A stretch of 64,000 nucleotides of DNA from an uncultured Prevotellaceae bacterium (lineage in GTDB: Bacteria; Bacteroidota; Bacteroidia; Bacteroidales; Bacteroidaceae), in contig OMWI01000005.1 of assembly GCA_900314715.1 (NCBI GenBank), positions 1 through 64,000 of the forward strand, written 5' to 3'. A program made the position numbers and the translations under genes. This document shows, in pieces, positions 16,371 through 24,419 of this stretch; within the stretch, counting starts at the first letter, position 1, and the number at the start of each line of letters is the position of its first letter. Under the pieces are notes generated by a model. The model made no database searches. It was not told the DNA's origin and saw nothing but the letters and a program-made list of their open reading frames with translations.

Positions 16371-18979
16371 AACGGTCGACTTTATCATTGATGATAATCT
16401 GTGTGTTGGGAATTTGCTTTCCTAACCACCTATCTGCTCAACGTATCAGTAAAACATATAACAACGTGTCGCTCAGCGAAGCTTTACTTCAGTTGCAGAA
16501 TGAGCAAACGACTTATTCCATCAACTTCCTCTATAACGAACTGGAGGATTTCAGGATTACAACCACGATTACCCGTCGTACCATCCCTGATGCCATTCAA
16601 CAAATGATAGGATTCTATCCTGTAAGCATGATCGTAAAAAGCGAAGAAAACGAAATCTATGTGGAGTGTACTCACAAGACCGACCGCCACTTGACGGGTA
16701 CAATTGTTGACGAACAAGACAAGCCCGTGGCTTTCGCCAATATTGCCGTGCTGAATCCCATAGACTCTACCATCATCAGCGGTGGCGTCTCGAACGAAAG
16801 CGGTTATTTCGCCATACCCTACGAAACGCCATCAACGGTAGAAAGAAACATCCTTATTCGCATTTCCTACGTAGGGTATAAGACTATTTTTAGACATTGT
16901 AAGCAACCAGAAGTAGGAAGAATCAAGATGCAACCCGACAACTTTACCATCAATGGAGTTGTGGTAAAAGGAGAACGTCCGAAGATACAACTACAAGGCA
17001 ATTCGCTCATCATGAACGTGGAAGGCACCGTGATGGAACGATTAGGAACGGCAGAAGACATTCTGATGCGCGTGCCAACCTTATCAAAACGAGGCGAGAG
17101 CTATGAGATATTAGGGAAAGGTGTACCGTTAATCTACCTCAACAATCGTAAACTGACCGACTTAAACGAACTGAAAAATATCCAATCGGACAACATCCGT
17201 CATGTGGAAGTAATCCAGAATCCAGGTGCACGATATGATGCAACCGTCAAAGCCGTCATCATCATTCATACCAAACAAGTTGCCGGTGAAGGATTAGGCG
17301 TAGAATTAATGTCGTGGACCAGAAAAGGGAGAGGCTATGCTAACAATGAACGGATAAACCTGACCTATCGCACGGGCAAATTGGAACTATTTGCCAATCT
17401 CTTCGGAGCATATAACAAGAATTGGAGGCGTAGTGGATTTGACCAGACCATCTATGCCGACACATTATGGACCATCACCAATCGCCATCAATCATCCGCA
17501 CGCAATCCCTACTTAGAGGGACGTATGGGATTCAGTTATCAAATCGACGAGCAGAACTCCTTTGGCGGTTTTTATCAGCATGTCTACGACTACGTGAAAA
17601 CCAATGGTGACAATGCTGACGACTTGTTGGCAAACGGCAACCCCTACGACCATCTGCAGAACAGCGGTATCCATCGCGACAAGAATGCACCCAAGCATCA
17701 AGCCAATCTTTACTATACGGGCAAAGTGGGAAAATTCGCCATAGACTTTAACGCCGACTACACATACTATAAGAAACTGAGTCGCAACCAACAACAAGAA
17801 TTGAGTGAAAACTATGAGAATCGCGACGTAAACACCAAGACACAGACAAGTGGCAACATGGTGGCAGAGAAACTCATCGTCAACCATCCAATATGGAAAG
17901 GACAAATAGAGATTGGAGAGGAATTTACCAGCACTCGTTGGAAGAGCAGTTTCGAGAATGCAGAGGGATATATCGCCAATAGCAACAATGAGCAGCACGA
18001 AAGCAACATAGCGCCGTTCGTAGAACTACGTCAGCAGTTGGGACGTTTCCAACTTCAGGCAGGTTTGCGCTATGAACATATAACATCTGGCTATTTCGTC
18101 AGAGGTGAGCGACGCAACGACCAATGTCGCACCTACGATGATTTGTTCCCGTCGGTATCTATCTCAACTCCCTTCCCTTGGGGAGGAGCAGGAGACAGGC
18201 TTTCCTTCAGTTATTCAAAGCGTACGAATCGCCCTGCCTACTGGTTGTTGAATAACGACGTGATTTATGAGAACCGACTGAACATGCAGACTGGTAATCC
18301 GTATCTGAGGCCTGTCAAGTACCATATCATTGATGCGATGGCGATGTGGAAAAGATTCTTTCTGACAACCAGCTTTTTTCATTGTGTCAATCCGTTTCTT
18401 CATGTTATGGAGAGCATGGAAAAAGACAGCAAAGTGAACATTGCCACCACAAAGAACTATAACCATGTCAACTGGTTCATTATCACCTTGGGAACACAAC
18501 GGGACATCAAACTGGGCAACGGCGTGACTTGGACACCGCAATATAACATAACGCTAATGAAACAATGGCTCAAGACGACATTCAACGGACAAGAGATAAA
18601 CCAAAACCAACCACAACTGTCTCTACAATTAGGCAACATCGTCACCTTGCCACACGACTGGTTGTTGCAAGCCGACTTCAACATGCACACACATGGTTAT
18701 ACGGGGTCGAACTTCAAAATAGAAACTACCAATGCCATGCTCTCCCTCAGCGTCAGCAAGGATTTGTTCAAGCGACGCCTCAACATCAAGCTATCTGGTA
18801 ACGACCTTTTTAATCAAGGCATGAACAAAGGCACGTTCTACTTTAACCGAATGATATTTAGAAAGACGGAGGATAACGACTCGCGATGCATTACGCTTTC
18901 CTTGCGTTACCGATTCAACGTTACTCCTTCGAAATATAAGGGAACGGGTGCGGGAAATGCGGAAAAGAACAGATTGTAA
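16367..18979 (+). CDS. TonB-dependent receptor-like outer-membrane beta-barrel with STN domain
   Basis: An 870-aa protein with a signal peptide (about 1-25), an STN (secretin/TonB short N-terminal) domain (about 27-105) expected to contact the anti-sigma factor, a carboxypeptidase-regulatory-like beta-sandwich (about 108-195), a plug (about 200-310, with VEVIQNPGARYDA) and a beta-barrel ending LSLRYRFNVTPSKYKGTGAGNAEKNRL-like, the family-typical tail. It belongs to the OMP_b-brl_3 type rather than SusC, and no SusD follows. Being last in the sigma/FecR cassette, it is the probable sensor and transporter for one ligand. Ligand unknown; peptides or metal chelates are as likely as glycans. Confidence 0.88.
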   Translation: MKRSTLSLMIICVLGICFPNHLSAQRISKTYNNVSLSEALLQLQNEQTTYSINFLYNELEDFRITTTITRRTIPDAIQQMIGFYPVSMIVKSEENEIYVECTHKTDRHLTGTIVDEQDKPVAFANIAVLNPIDSTIISGGVSNESGYFAIPYETPSTVERNILIRISYVGYKTIFRHCKQPEVGRIKMQPDNFTINGVVVKGERPKIQLQGNSLIMNVEGTVMERLGTAEDILMRVPTLSKRGESYEILGKGVPLIYLNNRKLTDLNELKNIQSDNIRHVEVIQNPGARYDATVKAVIIIHTKQVAGEGLGVELMSWTRKGRGYANNERINLTYRTGKLELFANLFGAYNKNWRRSGFDQTIYADTLWTITNRHQSSARNPYLEGRMGFSYQIDEQNSFGGFYQHVYDYVKTNGDNADDLLANGNPYDHLQNSGIHRDKNAPKHQANLYYTGKVGKFAIDFNADYTYYKKLSRNQQQELSENYENRDVNTKTQTSGNMVAEKLIVNHPIWKGQIEIGEEFTSTRWKSSFENAEGYIANSNNEQHESNIAPFVELRQQLGRFQLQAGLRYEHITSGYFVRGERRNDQCRTYDDLFPSVSISTPFPWGGAGDRLSFSYSKRTNRPAYWLLNNDVIYENRLNMQTGNPYLRPVKYHIIDAMAMWKRFFLTTSFFHCVNPFLHVMESMEKDSKVNIATTKNYNHVNWFIITLGTQRDIKLGNGVTWTPQYNITLMKQWLKTTFNGQEINQNQPQLSLQLGNIVTLPHDWLLQADFNMHTHGYTGSNFKIETTNAMLSLSVSKDLFKRRLNIKLSGNDLFNQGMNKGTFYFNRMIFRKTEDNDSRCITLSLRYRFNVTPSKYKGTGAGNAEKNRL

Positions 18980-18987
18980 AAACATAT

Positions 18988-19057
18988 AGGCATTCCGTCG
19001 TGCTCACTTCTTACCTGCTTCATCATTCTACAAGGATAGAAACGCGAGGGAATGCCT
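18988..19057. other. Long-loop inverted repeat after the TonB receptor
   Basis: AGGCATTCC (18988-18996) and GGAATGCCT (19049-19057) pair over 9 bp around a 52-nt loop. It could be the end of the sigma-cassette transcript, but there is no clean T tract, so I do not call it a terminator. Confidence 0.4.
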
Positions 19058-19062
19058 TTGGC

Positions 19063-19146
19063 AATTAACAATTCACAATTAGCAATTCATAATTCACAAT
19101 TCACAATTCATAATTCATAATTCACAATTCACAATTAGCAATTCAC
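19063..19146. repeat. AATTNNN heptamer satellite, 12 units
   Basis: Twelve consecutive 7-bp units start with AATT; most read AATTCAC, with AATTCAT, AATTAGC and AATTAAC variants. It fills the gap between two convergent genes and ends 6 nt before the stop of the LytTR gene. Shorter runs of the same heptamer appear at 39819-39846 and, degenerate, near 20845-20935. Confidence 0.8.
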
Positions 19147-19152
19147 AATGGG

Positions 19153-20103
19153 TTAATACATGTTTTTAATAACATCTTTGATCTGTGACATTTTGCTACG
19201 TGAGACAGGGATGGATTCGTGACTATGCTTGATGATTAGTTGCATGGTTCCCGAATGAGAAACAATCTGTTCTACTTGTCCGAGATTGACAAGAAAGGCA
19301 CGGTGACAACGTACTATCATGGGATATTGACGTAAGTCGTCTTCCATCTGCTTGGAGGTGGCTCGAAGCATATCATTTTGCACCTTACCATCGCGCAAAT
19401 GATATACCTTGACATAATTACCGACCGCCTCTATATAAAGGAGATTAGTGATTTGTAGGGTAACGGACTCGTTGGTCGTACCGCTAAGTACAATTTCATT
19501 AAGATGTTGTTCGGTAGGAGTATGAAGTGTGTCTGAAGTTTCAGATTTGCGTTTCAGCCGCATGTTCAACATCTTGGTATCTTCCAGTTCGGCTGCCAGG
19601 TATTTACTACGGAATTTGAATCGCCAATAAAGACCAATGGCAAAGGAGCAAAAGGCGATGATAAGCAACGTCTCAAAGAAATTATTCCATGAAAGTTGGT
19701 TTCCCTCTACACGACTACTCAACATAAAGTGGCGATAAAGACATATCATCAATGATTCAAGGACCGTGTTGACGATTTGAAAATAAAGATTACGGCGAAT
19801 GAAATAGTTGATATCCTCACTATATGACCGTACTTCCATATCTGCATCATTCTCCATCATTTCGGACAATGAGGGGATATTATGAATATCTTCCATGTTG
19901 CACGGCATCTTCACTATATATTTCATCACGATGTCTGTCAGCATACAAACCGCAACTCCCAGTACAAATATATTCAGCAAGTGCATGTATGCCTGCCAAT
20001 GCCAAGCATCGAGTCCGAAGGGTTTGAACACCGCCAATGCGAGCGTAATAAAACCGACGCTAATGACACGAACGCGAAATATGTCTTTTTGTCCTTGATT
20101 CAT
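19153..20103 (-). CDS. Membrane-bound LytTR-family transcriptional regulator
   Basis: The ATG at 20103 gives 316 aa (MNQGQKDIF). An in-frame ATG at 20187 exists, but it lies upstream of a good -7 box, so the shorter form is preferred. About four membrane segments occupy the first 190 residues (for example ISVGFITLALAVFKPF, LLNIFVLGVAVCMLTDIVM, LLIIAFCSFAIGLYW). A short coiled linker follows, then a C-terminal LytTR DNA-binding domain (about 215-316) with LYIEAVGNYVKVYH and RCHRAFLVNL. There is no receiver domain, so it should sense the membrane directly. It is divergent from a LiaF-like membrane protein 190 bp away, its likely target. Confidence 0.88.
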   Translation of the reverse strand: MNQGQKDIFRVRVISVGFITLALAVFKPFGLDAWHWQAYMHLLNIFVLGVAVCMLTDIVMKYIVKMPCNMEDIHNIPSLSEMMENDADMEVRSYSEDINYFIRRNLYFQIVNTVLESLMICLYRHFMLSSRVEGNQLSWNNFFETLLIIAFCSFAIGLYWRFKFRSKYLAAELEDTKMLNMRLKRKSETSDTLHTPTEQHLNEIVLSGTTNESVTLQITNLLYIEAVGNYVKVYHLRDGKVQNDMLRATSKQMEDDLRQYPMIVRCHRAFLVNLGQVEQIVSHSGTMQLIIKHSHESIPVSRSKMSQIKDVIKNMY

Positions 20104-20110
20104 ATCGTCT

Positions 20111-20119
20111 ACAAAGATA
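20111..20119 (-). promoter_or_regulatory. -7 promoter box of the LytTR regulator
   Basis: The minus strand reads TATCTTTGT, 7 nt before the ATG at 20103. The predicted leader is only about 0-4 nt, and this box decides the start choice. Confidence 0.55.
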
Positions 20120-20243
20120 TGACATTTCCCTTTTTCATCCAAACCATTCGTCACATTTTTGCTTTTTATCCCATCTAACCACGTCATTCGTCACAGATTC
20201 ATGCAGAATATCCCATATAATTGCATAGGTTATATAAGTACCC

Positions 20244-20252
20244 TAATTTTGC
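20244..20252 (+). promoter_or_regulatory. -7 promoter box of the LiaF-like gene
   Basis: TAATTTTGC matches TAnnTTTGC, 42 nt before the ATG at 20295, in the divergent region shared with the LytTR gene. Confidence 0.6.
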
Positions 20253-20294
20253 AATCGTCAAACGACAACGTTATTAACTATCAATATAAAAGTT

Positions 20295-20846
20295 ATGAAA
20301 AGAAGAACTATCATCGGAATTATTTTTATTGTAGTCGCTCTACTGAAGTTGGCTGACTTGTGGGGTATCTGGTATATTGACTGGCTGTGGAAGCATCCTT
20401 GGCCAACATACTTTGCCGTGTTCTTGTTACTATACATCGGAGTGGAACTTATCATCAGCAGTTACCATCGTTATCCAGACCAGTGGCTATTGCGCCCTTT
20501 GCCCATTGGTGAAGACGGAAAGCGCATTTGTTGTTCCGTACGTTATGGTGGCGATAAATATGTCTATCATGGAGAATCTTTTCATGGCGCTCGGTTGAAT
20601 GCTTTCTGTGGAGGAATCCATCTGGATTTACGCGAGGCAAAGATTACTGAGGACGAAGAAATAGACGCTCGTACTTTTTTGGGTGGCATAGAACTGATTG
20701 TTCCAAAAGAGGTGAATGTAGTTGTAAAAAAGCGCAATTTCATCGGTGGCGTTAGCAATGAGACCTATCATAATGTCAAGCCAAATACTCCTTGCATTCA
20801 TATCGTTGCCAGCAACTTTTTGGGGGGAGTGAGTATTAAGAATTAA
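20295..20846 (+). CDS. LiaF-like membrane protein
   Basis: A 183-aa protein with two N-terminal membrane helices (about 5-22 and 35-54) and a soluble C-terminal beta-rich domain (about 80-183). The latter carries repeated glycine motifs FCGGIHLDL, FLGGIELIVP, FIGGVSNET and FLGGVSIKN, the pattern of the cell-wall-active-antibiotic-response (LiaF C-terminal) domain. Such proteins act in envelope stress sensing. A divergent membrane LytTR regulator next door fits a two-gene envelope-response module. The gene ends in an A/T-rich stretch with degenerate AATTCAC heptamers. Confidence 0.82.
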   Translation: MKRRTIIGIIFIVVALLKLADLWGIWYIDWLWKHPWPTYFAVFLLLYIGVELIISSYHRYPDQWLLRPLPIGEDGKRICCSVRYGGDKYVYHGESFHGARLNAFCGGIHLDLREAKITEDEEIDARTFLGGIELIVPKEVNVVVKKRNFIGGVSNETYHNVKPNTPCIHIVASNFLGGVSIKN

Positions 20847-21064
20847 GAATTCCACAATTCATAATTCAATAATTCTTCCTCGCCGATAGGCGAAACACGT
20901 CGTACTTCAAAATTCACACTTCACAATTCAGACTTCGCTCTTGCCACATTTATAATTCGAAAAAAATCAATCATGATAAGAAAGGCTGCGAGAGTCATCC
21001 TACCTACTCGGAAATAAGTTTGAGTCGATACAGCAAATGAATCATAGATTTTAATAACATAGAT

Positions 21065-23367
21065 ATGAAAAGGATAAATATTAGATTCGCAGCGCTGATG
21101 GCTGCAATGATGATGACAATAATTGCGTTCGCAAAGACACAAGACTGGGGCGGACGTGTGATTGACGAGAAGGGAGAGCCAATGCCCTTTGTGAATGTGG
21201 TACTGCTGTCGTTGCCCGACTCGGCATTTGTACAAGGTGCGATGACCGATGAGCAGGGTGTGTTTAAGATTGTGACAGACGTCAACCAGGGATTGTTCAA
21301 GGTGACCTGCATGGGTTATCAGACCTTATATGTCAATGCGAATCAGAACCTGACCATCCAGATGAAGGAAGACACTCAGATACTCGGCGAGGTAGTGGTG
21401 AAGAGCCAGCTGCCAAAGACTCACGCCAAGGGTGATGCCATGCGCACAACAGTAGCAGGAACGATCTTGGAGAAAGCAGGAACGGTGAGCGATGCCTTGT
21501 CGAAGATTCCTTCGCTCGAAGCAGATCGAGACGGAGGCGTGAAAGTACTGGGCCGTGGCGATGCCGAGGTGTATATCAATGGGCGACGAGTGCAAGATAA
21601 TAGTGAACTCTCACGACTGCGTTCCGATCAGATACAGCATGTTGATGTGGTGCAGAACCCTGGCGCCCGATATGCTGCTTCAACAAAAACCGTTGTGCGT
21701 ATCACACTGAAAAAAGCTCAAGGTGAAGGAATTAGTTTTCAGGATAACCTCGATGGTATATATCAGTATGGCCATACTTTGACCAATAACCTTGACGTGA
21801 ACTACCGCACTGGCGGTCTTGACATCACTGCATCGTTGTGGGCTGGTCGCTATGGTCACGCCAAGTCGTTGCAGGAAAACACCCTGACCTACTATGCTGG
21901 ACCAGACAAGATCGAGGGTGTCAGCACTCAGGAGTCAAAGAACATCTGGAAAGGCTGGTCGCCACAGTTGCAGGTCAACTACATGGTGAACGAGAACCAC
22001 AGTTTAGGTGCGTTTTACAAATACGACCGTCACCCCGGTAGCGACTTCAACAGCATGTTCTATACTGACAGTTATGAGAACAGCATTTTCAAAGAGCGCT
22101 CTGAGAGCCATATCATCCAAGAAGACATGTTTAAGAAGCATATTTTTAATGCCTACTACAATGGCAAGGTGGGACAACTGAGCATCGACCTGAATATCGA
22201 CGGTCTGTTCGACGACACCCAGTCACCCAGCAACACCCATGAAGTAACGACGGAAGCAGGTGGCAGTCCTGTAAATCGAAGCATCGAAAGCAACACCATC
22301 AGCAGCAATAACTTCTGGGCATCGAAACTCATCTTCGGCTATCCCGTCTGGAAAGGCAATCTCTCCCTCGGTGGCGAGTACAGTTACAACCACCGTACGG
22401 ATGCCTACGACTTCAATGCCACCGATGCTGTTCCCGTGAAGACTACTGACACATCGTCCAAGTGGGTCTGCGCTATGAGCATCTGACGAATAACTATTTC
22501 AATTTCAGCAAAAAGGAGAATGAAGTCTGTCGAGATTATGGTGATTGGTTCCCTACGGCTGTCATTTCTGCCCCTGTTGGCAAGGTACAGCTCTCGCTGT
22601 CATACCGTCGCGATATCGAGCGTCCACCATACGCCAACCTGACCAGTTCGACGGTCTATATCAATCGCTACACCTACCAGAGTGGCAACCCGTATCTGAA
22701 GCCAACCTACACCCACAGCGTTGTACTGAATACTGCTTACAAGTGGATGAACATGACGCTGAACTACGGGCGCATCAAGGATGCTCTCACAATGTCGACA
22801 GAGCCTTATCCGGGTTCTACCGACCCGTTCATCAGCCTCGTGCGTCACATCAACAGTCAGGAGGATTACGACCGCCTGACGGTCATCGCCTCCGCACGTC
22901 CCGCCATAGGTTGCTGGCATCCCACTTGGGCTGTCGTAGCCATGTTTCAAAACTACAAGTCGCCCACAGCCACTGGCGAGATAATCACACTCTCTCAGCC
23001 TTGGTTCAACGGTTCCTGGCGAAACACCATCGAACTACCTCACGCCTTCCGCCTAAGTGCCGATGTGGAATGGACCACGAAGGGTGAGTACAACAACTTC
23101 CGCATCACCGAGCCACGCATCTTTGGTAGCCTTGGTCTTCAGAAAGACTTCAATCTGCGTCGTCTCGGCTCACTGACTGCCGACCTGCGCTGCATCGACC
23201 TCTTCAATACCAACAAGACCGATGCCGTCATCTTCGGTTATCGTGACCTGACTGTCCATAATCCTGCCCGTCGCACCTTCACGCTCGACCTCACATGGAA
23301 GTTCAACGAGGCCCGCTCTAAATACCGCGGCTCTGGTGCTGGTGAGAAACAAAAAGCAAGAATGTAG
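21065..23367 (+). pseudogene. Disrupted TonB-dependent receptor-like outer-membrane beta-barrel
   Basis: Two overlapping reading frames make up one receptor. The first (21065-22486, 473 aa) has a signal peptide, a carboxypeptidase-regulatory-like domain, a plug with VDVVQNPGARYAA and the early barrel, then ends shortly after TDTSSKW. The second frame continues with GLRYEHLTNNYF from about 22468 to 23367 and ends with the family-typical RSKYRGSGAGEKQKARM. Aligning by eye with the intact paralogue at 16367, about 22-27 residues (the SNIAPFVELRQQLG segment) are missing exactly at the junction, so a deletion with a frameshift near 22465-22475 broke the gene. It lacks an STN domain and has no sigma/FecR partner. 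Codons are visibly richer in G+C (many CTG leucines) than in neighbouring genes, suggesting a different origin. An assembly error is the alternative. Confidence 0.8.
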
Positions 23368-23431
23368 TGATTCGTTTATTTATGAATATGAAATAAAGTG
23401 GAATATATACTGCATTTTGATAATAATATGG

Positions 23432-23439
23432 TATCTTTG
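23432..23439 (+). promoter_or_regulatory. -7 promoter box of the GNAT gene
   Basis: TATCTTTG matches TAnnTTTG, 29 nt before the ATG at 23469. Confidence 0.6.
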
Positions 23440-23468
23440 TGCCAAATAAACAAACATAACGAAGAATC

Positions 23469-24359
23469 ATGAATATCAGATTAGAAAAACCCGAAGAGTA
23501 TCGCGAAGTGGAAAACCTTACTCGCGAGGCATTTTGGAACGTCTATCGTCCTGGATGCAAAGAGCATTTCGTTCTCAACCAATATCGCAACAATCCCGAT
23601 TTCATTCCCGAACTCGACTTCGTGATGATAGAGGATGAAAAGATTATCGGACACATCATGTTCTCCAAGGCAGAACTCGTTCTTGATGACGGAAGCCACA
23701 TTCCTTCATGGACATTTGGCCCCATCAGCATCCATCCTGACTATCAACGTAAAGGTTACGGATTGAAATTATTGAACCACTCTTTGGAGAAAGCACGCGA
23801 ACATGGCGTTGGATTCGTTTGCATGGAGGGCAACATCGATTTTTACAAACATGCTGGTTTCATTCTCGCCAGTCATTTCGGCATTCATTATCATACGGAG
23901 CCCAGAGAATCGGAAGTTCCATTCTTTCTCGCAAAGGAACTTATCCACGATTGGCTTCATGAGCATGGCGTGAAGGAAGCTACTTATTGTCCTCCCAAAG
24001 GATATTTTGTAGCTGACGAATATCCGAATGATTTCGACGCTTTCGATGCAACCTTTCCGAAGAAAGAGAAAGCTTTCCATGAAGGACAACTACCACAATT
24101 TTGCCAGAGTTGTGGCATGAAATTGTCTCGTATAGAAGATTTTGGCACCAACGCCGATGGAAGTACCAATTTCGACTATTGCCAGTATTGCTACAAGGAT
24201 GGACAATTCTTACAAGATGTCACCATGGAAGGAATGATTGAGCATTGCGCCCAATTCATCAATGAAATGAATAAAATGATGCCTCAGCCGATGACGATCG
24301 AAGAATATCGTCAGATGGCACATACATTCTTCCCGATGTTGAAACGATGGAAAAAATAG
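23469..24359 (+). CDS. GNAT acetyltransferase fused to a zinc-ribbon domain
   Basis: A 296-aa two-part protein. Residues 1-150 form a GNAT fold with the acetyl-CoA loop HPDYQRKGYGLKLL (about 93-106) after FGPISI. Residues about 210-296 hold a zinc ribbon with FCQSCGMKL and YCQYCYKDG, four cysteines in two pairs, followed by a helical region EYRQMAHTFFPMLKRWKK, as in the putative zinc-ribbon family found alone in other bacteria. Substrate unknown. The stop codon sits inside the stem of a terminator shared with the convergent GH3 gene. Confidence 0.88.
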   Translation: MNIRLEKPEEYREVENLTREAFWNVYRPGCKEHFVLNQYRNNPDFIPELDFVMIEDEKIIGHIMFSKAELVLDDGSHIPSWTFGPISIHPDYQRKGYGLKLLNHSLEKAREHGVGFVCMEGNIDFYKHAGFILASHFGIHYHTEPRESEVPFFLAKELIHDWLHEHGVKEATYCPPKGYFVADEYPNDFDAFDATFPKKEKAFHEGQLPQFCQSCGMKLSRIEDFGTNADGSTNFDYCQYCYKDGQFLQDVTMEGMIEHCAQFINEMNKMMPQPMTIEEYRQMAHTFFPMLKRWKK

Positions 24360-24397
24360 TAGCGTAACGAATCACTAAACGATTCATCACGCTACTA
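24357..24397 (-). terminator. Terminator of the GH3 / CE8-PL1 operon
   Basis: TAGTAGCGT (24357-24365) pairs with ACGCTACTA (24389-24397), with inner AATC/GATT. On the minus strand the stem is followed by a run of six T. The left arm contains the stop codon of the convergent GNAT gene; it may act in both directions. Confidence 0.7.
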
Positions 24398-24419
24398 TAG
24401 GAAAAACATATCGGGGGCT

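Noticed and set aside
16367-18979. SusC identity for the TonB receptor
   Set aside because: No SusD follows, and the barrel ends with the SKYKGTGAGN pattern of the other outer-membrane family; STN plus FecR also occurs outside Sus systems.
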